Shown here in pieces: positions 62,859 to 64,000 of a stretch of 64,000 bases of DNA (position 1 is its first letter; the number at the start of each line of letters is the position of its first letter). The notes under the pieces are model-generated. The model had not been told where the DNA came from and did not search any database. It worked only from the letters and a program-made list of their open reading frames with translations. Source of the DNA: Cladobotryum mycophilum (Eukaryota > Ascomycota > Sordariomycetes > Hypocreales > Hypocreaceae). A program made the translations under genes and the position numbers. The stretch spans positions 248,001 through 312,000 of the forward strand of contig CM071590.1 in the NCBI GenBank assembly GCA_036429605.1, given 5' to 3'.

Positions 62859-64000
62859 ATGGTGCGCTCCGCCGTGATCGCCTCGCTGCTCGCAGCGGCG
62901 GCATCGACCTTTGCCAAGACGTCGACTAGGAACGTCATCCCCGGTGCCTACATTTTCGAATTTGAAGAGGGACATGTATGTTCATCCCGACGCTGAAGAG
63001 ATACAGCGAATGATGCTAATCTGCTCACAGGACCCGAGTAACTTCTACCATACCCTTGGCAACGATGGCGAAACGCGAATGGAATTCAACTACAAGCTCT
63101 TCAAGGGTGTCTCTATCCAACTGAAGAATATCGACAACGCCGAGGAAACGGCCATGAGAATAGCAGAGGCTCCTATGGTCAAGCAAATGTGGCCTGTCCA
63201 GCTGATCCCCGCGCCAAATCCAAGAGTTGACTGGGTTGCTGACGACCTGACGGACGGGGGTGACCACGCACAAGTACTGGCTCGAACGGACAAACCCAAG
63301 TCAGATAACCTGTCAGTTCATACCATGACCCAGATAGACAAATTGCGAGCCAAGGGCATCACCGGCAGGGGCATCAAGGTTGCTGTTATCGATACCGGTA
63401 TCGACTATTTGCACCCTGCCTTGGGTGGCTGCTTCGGAAAGGGGTGTCTGGTCTCGTACGGTACTGATTTGGTCGGCGATGCTTATAACGGTGCCAACAA
63501 GCCTATTCCGGATAATGACCCCATGGATTGCGGCGGTCACGGCACCCACGTTGCCGGTATTGTTGCTGCCCAGGAGAACCCCTATGGCTTCACCGGTGCT
63601 GCTCCCGACGTTACTCTTGGTGGCTACCGAGTCTTTGGCTGCAGTGGCTCTGCTGGCAACGATGTTCTGATTGCTGCCTACAACAAGGCTTTCGAAGACG
63701 GTTCCAATATCATTACTGCTTCTATTGGTGGCCCGTCGGGTTGGTCCGAGGAGCCATGGGCTGTTGTTGTTTCTCGAATTGTCCAGGCTGGCGTCCCGTG
63801 CACCGTGGCTGCTGGTAACGAGGGTAGCGAGGGTCTCTTTTACGCCTCTACTGCGGCCGGTGGTAAGGGCGTCACTGCTATTGCCTCTGTCAATAATATC
63901 TTGACGCCTACCGTCTACTCTCTCGCCAACTTTACCATCGAGAACAGCGATCCACATGAGTTCAGCTGGGTCCCTGGCCACCCTGGAAACTGGGATAACG
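62859..64000 (+). CDS. Secreted subtilisin-like serine protease (S8, Vpr type), 3' end beyond window
   Basis: Extracellular endoprotease resembling the minor extracellular protease Vpr group found in many plant- and insect-associated fungi. Exon 1 is 62859-62975; exon 2 starts at 63031 and runs off the window. The signal peptide MVRSAVIASLLAAAASTFA is followed by an inhibitor-type propeptide (PGAYIFEFEEG, then a ferredoxin-like stretch to about residue 130). The catalytic domain shows the Asp in AVIDTGIDYLHP, the His in GGHGTHVAGIVAAQ, the substrate-binding strand ASIGGPSGW and the oxyanion Asn in AAGNEGSEG. The Ser of the triad and any PA domain would lie to the right of 64000. Codon use is C-ending, as in highly expressed secreted proteins. 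The broken 3' end is only the window edge. Confidence 0.9.

Overview
The window is nuclear DNA of a filamentous ascomycete, most likely a sordariomycete and possibly Hypocreales. Genes are monocistronic and spaced by 0.2-14 kb. Coding regions are cut by short introns (mostly about 45-75 nt, GTAAGT/GTGAGT-type donors). The products match Pezizomycotina families: coactosin, a CBM21 glycogen-targeting PP1 subunit, a DUF1348 protein, and a Vpr-type subtilisin. I found no rRNA, convincing tRNA, CRISPR array or intact transposon.

Layout. 1-4.4 kb: no gene I can support. 4.4-10.5 kb: an amine-transporter-like MFS protein (+), a two-dinucleotide-fold FAD monooxygenase-like protein (+) and a sugar transporter (-). 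12.4-15.1 kb: a very intron-rich GMP synthase (-). 17.9-22 kb: a DUF1304 membrane protein, the MutY DNA-repair glycosylase and coactosin (all +). 24.1-26.1 kb: an APC-family amino acid/choline permease (+). 26.1-40.4 kb: 14 kb without a supportable gene, packed with simple repeats. 40.4-42.9 kb: the CBM21 PP1 regulatory subunit (+). 45.0-46.8 kb: a multi-span membrane protein (+). 47.3-49.2 kb: a carboxylesterase ending in the ER-retention signal HDEL (-). 51.2-52.9 kb: a decayed beta-propeller lectin gene (-). 55.1-58.1 kb: a secreted GH5-like hydrolase and a DUF1348 protein (+). 58.8-62.3 kb: unresolved fragments. 62.9 kb to the end: the 5' part of a secreted subtilisin (+). The genes do not form an obvious pathway. 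The left block (two transporters, monooxygenase, GMP synthase) has no backbone enzyme of a biosynthetic cluster, and the right end is enriched in secreted or ER hydrolases.

Three things stand out. First, six single-base reading-frame breaks in four otherwise well-conserved genes all sit in C or G runs and all have the same sign (one base missing), which points to consensus errors rather than pseudogenes. Restoring one base at each gives open frames whose lengths are exact multiples of three. Second, the lectin relic carries five TAG codons exactly where its repeats have Trp (TGG), which fits either RIP-type decay or the UAG-to-UGG A-to-I mRNA editing known in Sordariomycetes. Third, the GMP synthase is split by about 17 introns, the first of them GC-AG. 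All calls were made by reading the sequence; no database search was possible.
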